Assembly: GCA_030374805.1 (NCBI GenBank)
Contig: JARGSG010000225.1
Location: forward strand, 620,001-684,000
DNA from: Gracilaria gracilis
Lineage: Eukaryota; Rhodophyta; Florideophyceae; Gracilariales; Gracilariaceae
Direction: 5' to 3'
DNA: 64,000 nucleotides
In this document: positions 49,371-59,127 of the stretch, one piece after another
How the letters are laid out: the number at the start of each line of letters is the position of its first letter
How positions within the stretch are numbered: position 1 is the stretch's first letter
Made by a program: the position numbers and the translations under genes
The notes under the pieces: model-generated
Told to the model about the DNA's origin: nothing
The model's database searches: none
Seen by the model: the letters and a program-made list of their open reading frames with translations, nothing else

Positions 49371-50678
49371 ATGGGTTATCACGGTTTCGATTTGGTGTAC
49401 GAGCTCCAAGTGGAGCTCGGATGGGAGAGGGAATTTGCTACTGCTGCACGCAACGAGTATATGAAGTACCTCCAGCTTCGAGCAAAGGCTAATGACTATC
49501 AAGCGTGCAAGTTGACTCCCAGTCGAGTCATTGCCATTGTGTGGAATTTGCATCGCCAGTGGACATCCGACTATGAACGCACTTGCAATGCTTTAGGAGC
49601 CTTTATACATCATTATCCCCCTGCTATGCGCTTGGGGCTTGCCAGTGAGCAAGCATACGCAAACACCGTCGAAATGTACAAGAGCCATTTCAATGCCAAT
49701 CCACCCGATTCCTACTGGGGCGTCCCCATTTGCTCCAACAAACCCTCATCATCTAATGTTGACTACCTCGGCACTCTCAATGTGTCGGATAATGCCGATG
49801 TACCTTTACAACCCGCAGCGAAGAGCAGGAGGCGATCCCCAACCACGGGAAGTACTCGCGACGATGTCGCTCATGCGCCCGATTCTACCAAGCAAGTTGG
49901 TACTGGTGCCGTGGCGCAAGCCAAATCGGATGCAAAACCACAAAAGCCAAAGAAATCACCGGGGGTTAGCCGCGTTCGACATGGATACGTACTGCGTCCT
50001 TTACCTCCTGGAGAGAAGCGGAAGCGAGGGCGTCCGAGCATGTCCGAGTACATCCCTGTAGCTCAAGCCACCTCACAATTGCAAGAGCTAGTTGGAAATG
50101 TCGCCGCAATGGATGGACAACTTAAGCACCCTGTCTCTGGTGCCGTCTCAGTCCCAGGCCGTGGAAGTGCTGCGATGCTTAAAAGTCGCCGTCAGCAAGT
50201 TAAGCCACACAGTGGTGTGCTAGGTGCGCATGACATCAATGGTCAAACCGCTGGTGCCGTACCAGGAGCGCCGGTCATGTTCAAAAGACCAAGAGGCCGT
50301 CCTCGTAAGGATGGCTCATGGCCGATTCCCCGCAATCGCCAGGAACCAGCTCTGAAGCAAAAAGTTGAACCACTCCCTTCTGTTGAGACGCACGTGGCCC
50401 CAGTATCAGAACCACAGGCAGTTGGCACTCATCCCATGGGCTTGACGGATAACACCCTTCATCGCCCACAGGACAACCAGAGTGTTGCAGTTGGAAAGGA
50501 GGACGGAAATGCAGCTTTGGGGGGAAACGATATGATGGACATTAACGACCAGGTACAGAAACAGGCCGAATTTGTCTCATCTCACCAGGTACCATCGACA
50601 CATTTCGTTTCGCCCACCCCTGTTCGGGCTGGAGCCCCGCAGCTGATGGAGAATGAGAGAGATCCAGCAACAGCGTAG
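49371..50678 (+). CDS. AT-hook protein with an N-terminal GRDP-like (DUF1399-type) domain
   Basis: A 435-residue protein. The N-terminal 100 residues read YMKYLQLRAK...LTPSRVIAIVWNLHRQWTSDYERTCNALGAFIHHYPP, close to the pattern found in glycine-rich-domain-like proteins (L-x-P-x-x-x-x-x-V-W-H-x-H-x-x-x-T-x-x-Y-x-x-x-C...H-x-P); the first His of the VWHxH motif is Asn here (residues 57-61). Two AT-hooks follow: KRGRP near 219-222 and RPRGRPRK near 307-314, which bind the minor groove of A+T-rich DNA. The rest is Pro/Ala/Gln-rich and disordered. A chromatin role is inferred. The frame starts at a GTG; the first ATG (MGYHGF) is chosen. Confidence 0.68.
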   Translation: MGYHGFDLVYELQVELGWEREFATAARNEYMKYLQLRAKANDYQACKLTPSRVIAIVWNLHRQWTSDYERTCNALGAFIHHYPPAMRLGLASEQAYANTVEMYKSHFNANPPDSYWGVPICSNKPSSSNVDYLGTLNVSDNADVPLQPAAKSRRRSPTTGSTRDDVAHAPDSTKQVGTGAVAQAKSDAKPQKPKKSPGVSRVRHGYVLRPLPPGEKRKRGRPSMSEYIPVAQATSQLQELVGNVAAMDGQLKHPVSGAVSVPGRGSAAMLKSRRQQVKPHSGVLGAHDINGQTAGAVPGAPVMFKRPRGRPRKDGSWPIPRNRQEPALKQKVEPLPSVETHVAPVSEPQAVGTHPMGLTDNTLHRPQDNQSVAVGKEDGNAALGGNDMMDINDQVQKQAEFVSSHQVPSTHFVSPTPVRAGAPQLMENERDPATA

Positions 50679-52849
50679 GGGCTTCAATCCGCCCAAAGTG
50701 TCGGGCATGGAAGGGCTTCAACCGTAGTTGCTCGGGTGCCAAGTCCGAATCATAACGGATTTTCCAGCATTGCTACTACTCGTTACAATAATAATGACCT
50801 TCCATCTTCAAGGTTGTCAAGTTCAAAGTTTACCACGTTTTGGGTGACTATGCATTTTCGAGCCGAACTTGAATTTGAAACAATTCTATGTTAATGAATG
50901 AAAAGGAATTATGTGACAATCTTCTAACTCTTTACCCACAAGACACATTTTCCTGGCACACAGTTGCATATGTATATGTGAATGTAACTATTGTGTTTGA
51001 AGTATTATAAAGGGTTAGCCTTATATCCTGATGTCAATGTGTATTTCGTTTTTTTGGGGGCTTTTCCTGCACAGAGATATGTACTTACTGGACGCATAAC
51101 GGATTTAATGGAGTCTGAATATATATTTATCACGTACACGGTAAAAGCTTTCTTTATAATGGTGTCCTTCATTCCGAAACTTCAGACGAACTACATCCTG
51201 TTGCGACCTTCCTTGGTGACAAAAGTTGTCGCTGCGAGTGCGCTACACGACCAAAGAAAGACGCCGAACATGTAGTATTGCGTTGCCCGCTAACGAACTC
51301 CTCAAAGCGAGAAGAACTATCCAGTAAGGCAGAACGACGTCGTAAGTCAGTTAAAGAGTTGACTAGACACTGGCCGCAGTCGATTTTGGCCTTTCTGAGG
51401 AAAGAAAGCTTTGCACCCTTTTGCAGATATGGCCCAATGATCACCATGATAGTACTCCACAAAGAAATCTCATATCGGCAGTGAAGGTGCACCTAGTTGG
51501 CACCTAGAATTGTTAAAATGTCATCATCAAACGCGACCACGTAGAGCGAGGGTTGGCGGTAGATGAAACCTCTGGTAAGAACTCAGTCTGATTTTCCTCA
51601 GTTAACCCAAAGGGACAAAGCACAAGAAGTGATACAACTGTAGATTGTATTACTTCAGTAGCTCTGTGAACGTAACGCGACTACAAGTTTGTAGTTGGCG
51701 CCTAAGCTTTCGAGGAAGCATTATAGGTGATTGGGGGTGGTTAGCGAAGCCCGCGTGACACGAGGAAGAGACGTACGCCCTCACAATGAACAACAACAAC
51801 AACGGTTGATTGACAGCAATCATTGATGGTTCCGTATTCGTAGACATGGAGATGAGTGTTTCGGCAAAGAGAGAACCAGTTTTTAATTGAAATTGGTTCA
51901 TAGAAAGAGGTTCTACAAGATCGCAAATTGTATCTTTCACTAGCAGTGGAAGGGAAGATGACTACCCGGGTCGCAGTAAAAATCTACGAAGGCATCCCAA
52001 AACAGCTAGAATATAACATGAGCGGGGGGGCAAGTTTTCCGACGCTGAGGAGAAAATCGCAGTGTTCAGATGTTTCAATGAGCACGAGAAGCTGTACGGG
52101 ACCTTTGATCTGAAGACGCCTCGCGGACTTCGTTCATCGTTGAGAATCTCAAATGATAGTGTATTCCAGAAGTAGACTGAAGCGCCAGTGATTTTGTTGA
52201 GTTGTGCGTTTACACTTCCAAAACGATGTCAGTCTTTGTACTGCGCAGCAATCGCGATTTGTTTCTTTCTTAACTTAGGCAACAGCTGTCAGGTTACAAT
52301 ATGAAGAGAGGGCACAAGGCCTTGGCAAAACAGGCTTGGTAGCAAAAAGAATCTACGTTAATACCTATATGATTGCTCATTAAGACGTTTAATGTTCTCA
52401 TTACGAAATACAGTATTCTCAGGTCAGCAGTTCATCATGATATTGGCCTCAACACAAGTGTGAACACTTGTGTAGAGCTACTAACTTTTCTATTCAAATG
52501 AATACCCCAGCAGATTCGAGATGCATAAAATACGACGGTTCGTGAAATATCTCAACGAGGTGTGAGACGTGTACAGTACAATCGAGGAGTTACCTCTATT
52601 GCCTCGTATCGAATGGACTTCGTTTCCGTTTCCCACGCCTTCACCACCACCCATTCCCGCAACGAAATTTCATTGAACGTCTTGCAGCTCCAACGCAATC
52701 TTGTTAGGCAAACCCTTACGATACGAAGCGTCTTCACTTCGGCGAAAGTTCCCACTTCGAGCTCAGGCTTAATCGTGGCTTGGCTGGCAGCGCACGTTTC
52801 CCAGTGTGGTAAGCGCAACACGGGTTTGCTTTCAGAACCGTATATCACC
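50679..52849. other. Intergenic region with a retroelement relic
   Basis: Apart from the relic at 51119-51484, no gene is supported. The plastid-protein frame is open from 52562, but the part before 52850 has no leader-like features. Poly-G (52024-52031) and CAACAA runs (about 51787-51800) are minor low-complexity features. Confidence 0.45.
51119..51484 (+). pseudogene. Tail of a non-LTR-retrotransposon-like ORF, copy 3 (best preserved)
   Basis: In the frame that includes 51227 the sequence reads LHPVATFLGDKSCRCEC, then KKDAEHVVLRCPLTNSSKRE and WPQSILAFLRKESF, ending at a stop at 51482. The C-x-C...H-x4-C-P knuckle is complete, as at the end of reverse-transcriptase ORFs in several non-LTR clades. 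Upstream, a stop at 51116 ends the frame, and no reverse transcriptase motifs are found. Confidence 0.6.
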
Positions 52850-53716
52850 ATGGCTGCTTTCGTGCCAGCCTCGCCGTGTGTACATCTTCGCACAACCATA
52901 TCTCGTAGTTCCGTATCCACACTGTCACTACGACCACGAACGTTGCGAAACCGCCGTTCGTGGACAATGAATGCTGCACCTGAAGACGCACCCGAACAGA
53001 CAAGCCCTGAATCACCCCAAACTCCTACTGAAACTGAAATCCCAAAAGAACCCTATTCTGGTTATTTCGCCGATATGAAGAGAATGGGACTTTCTGAAGA
53101 AGAGGCGTACGCGCAAGCAAGGAAAGCACAAAAACAGAGCAACCCTGTAAAGAGCGACAAGGTTGGCGGTGTGAAGAATCTTCTCAAGCCTGATGGTACT
53201 CCATATGCACCTTGGATGACTGTATCTCCCGAGTACGACTCCTCTGTTATAAAGAAACGTACAGATGCCACTGGGAGGTTGGCTGCCGACCCCCAAAGTG
53301 GGGAGTTGAGTGGTGCTGGACTAACATGGAAGATGCTTGGCGATGAGTTGGAGTTGAAATGGGCAACTGGGTCTGAAGAAGGAAACAAGGGCTTTGTTGT
53401 GTACAGGAGGCCGGGAAAATCAGATTCTTGGGAAAAGCTATCGGACTATCGCGACAAGCCAGCAGAGCTATGCTCAAAAGGACCAGAGGGAGGTAGATAT
53501 AGTTTCCTTGTGTCCAATGTGCAACCTGGAACTTGGGTGTACAGGGTTTCTGATGTTGACGAAAATAACAACGTCTCGGACTTGTCTCAAGTCCTTGTTG
53601 AAATCGAATCGGCTGAAGATACTCGCATTCAAAAGATAGCACTCGCTGCGCTGTTGGCGATTCTTGCCTTAGCAGTTTTTATTGGCATTTCACTCGATCC
53701 CTTGTCGAGTACCTAA
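52850..53716 (+). CDS. Plastid-type FN3-like protein with C-terminal membrane anchor
   Basis: A 288-residue protein. The start MAAFVPASPCVHLRTTISRS, followed by Ser/Arg/Thr-rich sequence to about 38, resembles a red-lineage plastid transit peptide with an early Phe. An acidic Pro/Glu stretch follows, then EEAYAQARKAQ. Residues about 165-255 form a beta-sandwich-like region (LELKWATGSEEGNKGFVVYRR...WVYRVSDVDENNNVSDLSQVLVEI), like a fibronectin type III domain. A single hydrophobic helix (about 262-282: IALAALLAILALAVFIGISL) ends the protein. It is probably a thylakoid or envelope tail-anchored protein. The function is not recognised. The ATG has a good context (caccATGg). Confidence 0.68.
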   Translation: MAAFVPASPCVHLRTTISRSSVSTLSLRPRTLRNRRSWTMNAAPEDAPEQTSPESPQTPTETEIPKEPYSGYFADMKRMGLSEEEAYAQARKAQKQSNPVKSDKVGGVKNLLKPDGTPYAPWMTVSPEYDSSVIKKRTDATGRLAADPQSGELSGAGLTWKMLGDELELKWATGSEEGNKGFVVYRRPGKSDSWEKLSDYRDKPAELCSKGPEGGRYSFLVSNVQPGTWVYRVSDVDENNNVSDLSQVLVEIESAEDTRIQKIALAALLAILALAVFIGISLDPLSST

Positions 53717-53931
53717 ACATGTAGTGTAAACGGAGACTTTATCAGGTCACTCAGTATCTACCACGATGGCGCGCCAATGACATGAGGTTTCCACCAGGGG
53801 CCTGGTTTCCACATAGTTATCGAAAATAATACCCAACGAGTGGGACAGATAGGTGGAGCATTCACATCCATCTCTTGGCGGATGAGGTAATGACCGTTGG
53901 CAAGTGTAAGGTCCAAATCGAAGACTATACG

Positions 53932-54345
53932 CTAGCATGTGAAAGTGACGGTCGAACTTACAACCACCCCGTCGTCCATGATACACCGTATATCTGCGGG
54001 GTTCGGGTAATCTGTCCACGGAATGATATCCTGGTTGTAGTTCCCTGCTATGAAGAATGGAAGATGATATTCGGTTCGTATATAGTCCCAGTTGACTTGG
54101 AATTTCCCGAAACGAGCCCAGAACCCTGGTTCACATAGAATTGAAAACCCTCCCGGAAACTTCTCGGGGCAAATCGTTGCTCTTGGTTCAAGTACTTGCA
54201 CCACTTTGGGATATCCGGAAACGGAAACAGCAGCCAAGAGCGGGAACTGAAGTGAGTCTGGCCTTGATGGGGTCGCTATGACACAATGTGTGTACAGCAC
54301 AAGAGCCGTGAAAGGAAAAAGCTTGACGTTTCTTCGAATGTCCAT
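53932..54345 (-). CDS. Small secreted protein with an 'RTE...PF-IAGD...PW' beta domain
   Basis: A 137-residue protein. After MDIRRNVKLF, a hydrophobic stretch (FPFTALVLYTHCVIA) forms a signal peptide. The last 70 residues read FQVNWDYIRTEYHLPFFIAGNYNQDIIPWTDYP, then a short beta end TVTFTC. A similar motif (RTE-x-x-x-PY-x-x-x-GD-x-x-x-D-x-x-PW) recurs in extracellular carbohydrate-associated or adhesion proteins of bacteria and eukaryotes. It probably acts outside the cell. It is convergent with the FN3-like gene. The frame upstream of 54345 is not needed. It is small and alone, so some doubt remains about the gene being real. Confidence 0.5.
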   Translation of the reverse strand: MDIRRNVKLFPFTALVLYTHCVIATPSRPDSLQFPLLAAVSVSGYPKVVQVLEPRATICPEKFPGGFSILCEPGFWARFGKFQVNWDYIRTEYHLPFFIAGNYNQDIIPWTDYPNPADIRCIMDDGVVVSSTVTFTC

Positions 54346-55908
54346 TGTGCTTAAGCTGAGAATATCACAGGAAGCTTGGTGCATCGGTCGGTGAACAGCA
54401 CCTCTAGAACAACGCAAGTGTAAAAGTGTCGCTACTTCTGGAAAATCGTGCGACGGCAGGCATTCCTCTTTCTCTACGATTGATCCAGTTCATCTTTTAC
54501 AAGTGCTCACCACTTGTGTTCTACGGGAAAGAGAAGTTTGGGCGACTTACATCGCACGAATTGTAGCACGTTACGTTTCGGTCGCGTTCAGCCTTGTTCG
54601 TTCCACAGCACCAGATTCATTTGCACTTGAATACGTTTGTTGCTTTAGCGCTCAACGCTACTTCGCTCTGTGAAGTGGGTGTATGAGTTTATATCAAGAT
54701 GAGCCTACTGCAATCCGTGACCAACTATTTACGTATCTAAACGCGTTTATCTACCTTTGTGCCTTTCATTCCAAGAGCCGTTTTTCGTTTTACAAGGGTA
54801 GGTCCTGCAACGAGTTGCGCTTTCGACTTAGGTTTGCGGGGTTCATGCAAATTGTAGGGACGACGAACGAAGTGATTTTTGCAATTTGTATCTAACTGGA
54901 GACGCCGTTCACAAGTGTGGATGATACTGTACGTATATCACGTGAATGGGGAGCATCTGCAACTTCGTTGTTTTTTTTTTTGGTGCTCGCCCTGCATCAT
55001 CGCAAGAACAGCCGCCTTTCGCCTTCGCATCCTCTTTGGAGTGATCGCGGAGGTCTTAGCGCAGGGCCATTGATTCTGAGATTATTGTTTATGGGATTGA
55101 GGATGGATCCGCACCCAATGAGTGACGTTAGAAATTGTTTCCATGCTCTTGGAGAGTTGTGAGCGTGAATTTGAACACAGCACATAGCGCAACACATGAT
55201 GAAGTGCTCCCGCGTTCAACTCGTTCCGGGAGTACAGAAGGAATACCATAAACTTTATCTATAGTTGGTATCTATACCGAGCCGATGGAGTTATCATGGG
55301 TGACAAGTACATGTAGACGATACTTTTCCCTGCTCCATTGCTGGATAGTCTGTCTATTGAGCAGAATGCTTGATGTACAAGGGTAGAGCGGAGTGCGCCT
55401 CCCAGCCTTTACGAGAACGAGAGAGATACGTCTGTTTATTTTCTGTGTGGCGCTCTCAAGAGGGGCCATGCGACGGCGCTGAGTTTGCCAACGACTGGCG
55501 TCTGTTGACTGCTGACCTGCTGGCCGCGCTCAATGCTAAGCACCTCACCTCTTTCTCCGACTTCGTGGTCGCACACGTCCTGTTGTTGCTCGCCGTGAGC
55601 CAGCGCGTCCTCACGCGCCCGCAACGCCTCGCGTTTGGCGGAAGCGGCGACCACCTCTTGGAGAACGTATACCTGCTTGTCCCAGACTGTATTTCTCAGC
55701 TACGAGCACTTGCACACCCCTCCTGGAGGCGTCCTCCATAGCTGAGACGGAGTTCATCACGCTTGCAATTCACGCCCGAGTGTAACAAACATTTGGAACC
55801 AATTCTGCAACCCATCGCGGAGTGCGTGCCAGCAGCTGTGCTCAGCCCATCAGCAGTGTCAGGGACAGCACGGACGCTCGGACGTGATGGAACAGACGCC
55901 CAATTATA
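54346..55908. other. Intergenic region
   Basis: About 1.5 kb with no supported gene. A frame at 55370-55741 (+; Leu-rich centre) and its antisense shadow were weighed and left out. A T-run occurs at about 54969-54979. Nothing else recognised. Confidence 0.4.
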
Positions 55909-56721
55909 TTAGTTTGCAGTGAACTGCGAACTGCGTGGTGGCGTGGAGATCTGCACCGAAGAGGTGGCCCTGGCCGCTGAACTGTGTTTGCCTGGAGGCA
56001 GTCTGTGCAAAATGTTAGGTACGGTGCGTGGAACTGTGCCATTGTCGTACACTGTTGTTTCTTTTGGTAGGGGACAGAAACCATGCGTAGCAGCATGTGG
56101 TACAAACTCTTCGGCATACGGATTAAGCTGTATGGCAGGAAGGGGCGCAGCGTAGGTTTGAGGAGAGGAAGCAAAGTTCAAATTGGGATTATATTCATCA
56201 AAGAGCTGGCGCAAGAGATGACGACGCGGGGAAAACGGTTCAGCTTGCGGGTTTAAAGGCTTTGTGGCCGTTGGGGGCTCGAGGTGATGAGGAATGAATT
56301 CTGCTGCGTTCGGGTTTAAAACAGAAGATTGGCGTGATTCAAGTACCTTTGGTACATGGCCTGGTACGAACTCTGCTGCACTTGGGTTTAGGAATATTCT
56401 TGGTTGTGTTATCGGAGTTGTCGGGGATCTGTGAAGGTGTCGGAGAATCATTTGCATGGCCCTGTTTGGTTGGGCGGAAACGATTCGAGTGCGGACCATC
56501 GGGTTGCTATCGCTCGAAGAAGCGATAATCGAATGAATGTTTGCCCTTTGTCCGCCTCGGAAAGCGTCACGATAGAGCGAGCTCTGTGTTACATCAGGAG
56601 ACATACTACGCCGCTCGTAATAGCACCTGGGCTTCATGCTTGCTTCAACGCTTTTGTCCCTACCATTGAGCAGGCACGCCAATCCTGATCCTGAACCCAT
56701 TGCAGTGTTTTCCGTCAACAT
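55909..56721 (-). CDS. Protein with four PAM2 motifs (poly(A)-binding protein ligand)
   Basis: A 270-residue protein, mostly disordered. Four copies of the PAM2 motif (x-L-N-x-x-A-x-E-F-x-P) follow each other: FLNPSAAEFVP (110-120), VLNPNAAEFIP (134-144), PLNPQAEPFSP (155-165, E/F order altered) and QLNPYAEEFVP (198-208). PAM2 binds the MLLE domain of cytoplasmic poly(A)-binding protein and is found in Paip1/2, Tob, eRF3, ataxin-2 and LARP4. Four copies in one short protein are unusual. The N-terminal 105 residues have no known domain. A role in mRNA deadenylation or translation is inferred. The frame begins with a TTG; the ATG at 56721 is chosen, with a second ATG at 56700. Confidence 0.78.
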   Translation of the reverse strand: MLTENTAMGSGSGLACLLNGRDKSVEASMKPRCYYERRSMSPDVTQSSLYRDAFRGGQRANIHSIIASSSDSNPMVRTRIVSAQPNRAMQMILRHLHRSPTTPITQPRIFLNPSAAEFVPGHVPKVLESRQSSVLNPNAAEFIPHHLEPPTATKPLNPQAEPFSPRRHLLRQLFDEYNPNLNFASSPQTYAAPLPAIQLNPYAEEFVPHAATHGFCPLPKETTVYDNGTVPRTVPNILHRLPPGKHSSAARATSSVQISTPPRSSQFTAN

Positions 56722-59007
56722 TTGCAGGAACAAAGTGCTACACAAGTAAAATGGTATGTTTCGGTCTGACGATGAGTTCGCCTTGAAGGTCCAACCTTAA
56801 TGGGATTGTGGCGTCTCCCAAGGTCTACAATCTCTGTTCACCACGAACCGTGAAGCTGTCGAATAATTGCAGTAACCATGGCGAAGAGGTGGCGCCGTTT
56901 TCATTTGGAACAGACATTGGTCATGCCACTCTACTGCATAAGTTCATGGCCATGCCAATCACGCAGGTTCACGAACAAACTCCGCGCGAGGTGCGGTTTG
57001 TAGAGCAATGCACGCGACCTCACGAATTAACTGCCGCCACGACGAATCTGCGACACGGAGATACTCTGTACTCTAATTGCTCACATTTCATCGCCATTAG
57101 GGTCTTTCTCGGGCTTGCTGATAATGCCCCACGGCGCTGTTCACGTGGTTATTAGTGATGTTGGGTATTGCAACCTTTTTGGGCTTCGTTTACCATTACA
57201 ATCGATTCAAATTCATCGGGTCATCATACAATTCGGCGTCGTGTGATTATCACCATCTCCAACAGCTGATCTCTCAGAATATGTTACTGTACACACAACA
57301 GACGTTTCATGCAAAAGGCTACAATTGAACACTGCGTGTGAATCTTTCCATCTTCACCTGTGCCATGAGCGCTAACAATGGTGTGGTGACGGTGGGCTAA
57401 ACGTTGTTACCGAGCCATGGCTGTCAGCAGTTCAAGCATATCTAGGCGCTGTAGTGAAGGCAGTTGCGGCGTTGGCGCACTTGAGTGTGACACTTTTGTG
57501 GCGTTTTGGCAGTCTCGGGCATCGGCGATGCGGTCGTTCTCTGCGTTCATTTGCGCGTTCACATCGCCCAAATTTGTAGGTACCGAAGATCATCAGACGG
57601 TAGGAGTTCAAGCCCTCAAGTGACAAAGTTATGTGCGGCGCAGAAGGTATTGATGGACAACGATGTGTGCCAGGCGTGGTAATAGGCGGATAGGTACCCG
57701 TCAAGAAGCTGACGCAAGAAACATGGGCATGGCACGTACGCAGAAGACCGTAGAATCTTGCAGAACAAGCTGCAGAGACAGCCCGGAGAAGGGCAGATGC
57801 AAGCCACGCTTGCCCCTCGACGGATGGTGCATCGTGACCTCAAGATGTGTTGAACGATAGCCCTGCTTGTATCTACGCGCGCTCGCATGCGCCAAGCGCA
57901 GACGCCATGACATTGTGAGCATGATGCTACAAAGCCTTCTGCCAACCATGAGTCCTCTCTCCGGGGCAACTTGTCGATCCAAAAGTACCTTCACGGCGGT
58001 AATACAACGTTACAAGCCTGGACGCGCTGTGCTAACAAGTTGCAAATAGCAAACGATCTTCTTCATGTGATCGTGATGCCATAGCTGGCCCAATCTGCCA
58101 CAGAGGCTTTAAACGAAATAGTGGGGTATAGCGGCACAAGCCTTCCCTCCTGCCCAGCACCACCACAGTTCTGACGCCGGCCTTTCACGGAGCAAGTGGT
58201 GCGGACGCCTAACATTATATCATACATCACGCAATTTCAGAAGTCGCATGCTCTTCATCCGAATGGAATGCCGACAAACTAATGGAGCAACAAACTGAGC
58301 AGAGCCGCAAAGTAATCCGGAATGTAATTGACTTGCTGTAGACTGCTGTAGACTTTTCTTAATGCGCCTGACAAGTCCTCTATCTTTGCAGCCATAGAAG
58401 ACTGGATGGTCTCGTAGCCAATGCCCGTCGATCGTTTTCCACCTCTGACTCCAGCATCTGTTCAGTTGCGGTTGCTCTTCTCTCTTACTACTCTTCGCCT
58501 TTGGTAGCGGTTGTTTAGTGTATCCCGCTTTAGTCAGACACCTTCCTAAAGCTCTTCCTGTTGTCGTTGAACACGTGCTGGGAGGCCTGTCGTGTAGTAC
58601 GCATTTAGTTCTTTCGGCTGACTTCTTGCTTGAGAAGAATGGAAAGTATGCACCATTGGTGTTATAAACTGTGACCTCTCTGCCCTTTTAGTTACGTTTA
58701 TAAAAACTTCCTCGAAGGGTCTACGGCACTTCTTGTTTTCGCGACCTGATCCTGGTAGTCATTCATAGACGCGTGGAAGGTCTGGACACAGTTCCGTAAA
58801 CACATGACGTTCACAATCTGGGAATTTCCCAATGGGAATTCCACGATTGAGAGGAATATTCTAGCGGCGACAGCAACAGCGTGAACTTGGTTGAAATTCA
58901 ACCTGCAACCGTTGAACCATGGCCTTTCTCCATATTCTGGTTGCAGATACAGAAATGTTCTGTAACAACCGCAACAAAAAAAAGCAAAAATTGTAAAAAG
59001 CAAAAGA
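56722..59007. other. Intergenic region
   Basis: About 2.3 kb without a supported gene. Open frames at 56808-57155, 57616-57969 and 58698-59018 lack recognisable content; the last overlaps the 5S gene. A direct repeat of CTGTAGACT occurs near 58335-58353. The right end holds the 5S terminator. Confidence 0.45.
58995..59005 (-). terminator. RNA polymerase III terminator of the 5S gene
   Basis: Read on the minus strand, the 5S RNA is followed within 2 bases by TTTT, and then by TTTTT. Runs of four or more T are the usual pol III stop. Confidence 0.75.
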
Positions 59008-59127
59008 ACATTCGGCACTGGGGATTCCAGACCGATCCCTCATGTCAGTACTAGCCCAGCTCAAAGTGACTTAGCTTCGCAGTTCGGGATGGGATGCGGC
59101 GCATGTCAACTTGATATGGCCGAATGT
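59008..59127 (-). rRNA. 5S ribosomal RNA
   Basis: The minus strand reads a 120-nt sequence starting ACATTCGGCCATATCAAG and ending AGTGCCGAATGT. The two ends pair over 9 bp (ACATTCGGC / GCCGAATGT). Inside are the conserved CGCATCCCATCCCGAACT loop, GCGAAGCTAAG (box A) and GGGCTAGTACTGACATGAGG (box C) segments of eukaryotic 5S genes. The length matches the family exactly. It is single and unlinked to the large rRNA genes within this window. A T-run terminator follows directly. Confidence 0.93.

Noticed and set aside
55370-55741. 123-codon frame with a Leu-rich centre
   Set aside because: No recognised domain and a similarly long frame on the opposite strand; not enough support.
58698-59064. Minus-strand frames overlapping the 5S gene
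   Set aside because: They read through the 5S rRNA gene and its terminator, so they are not coding.
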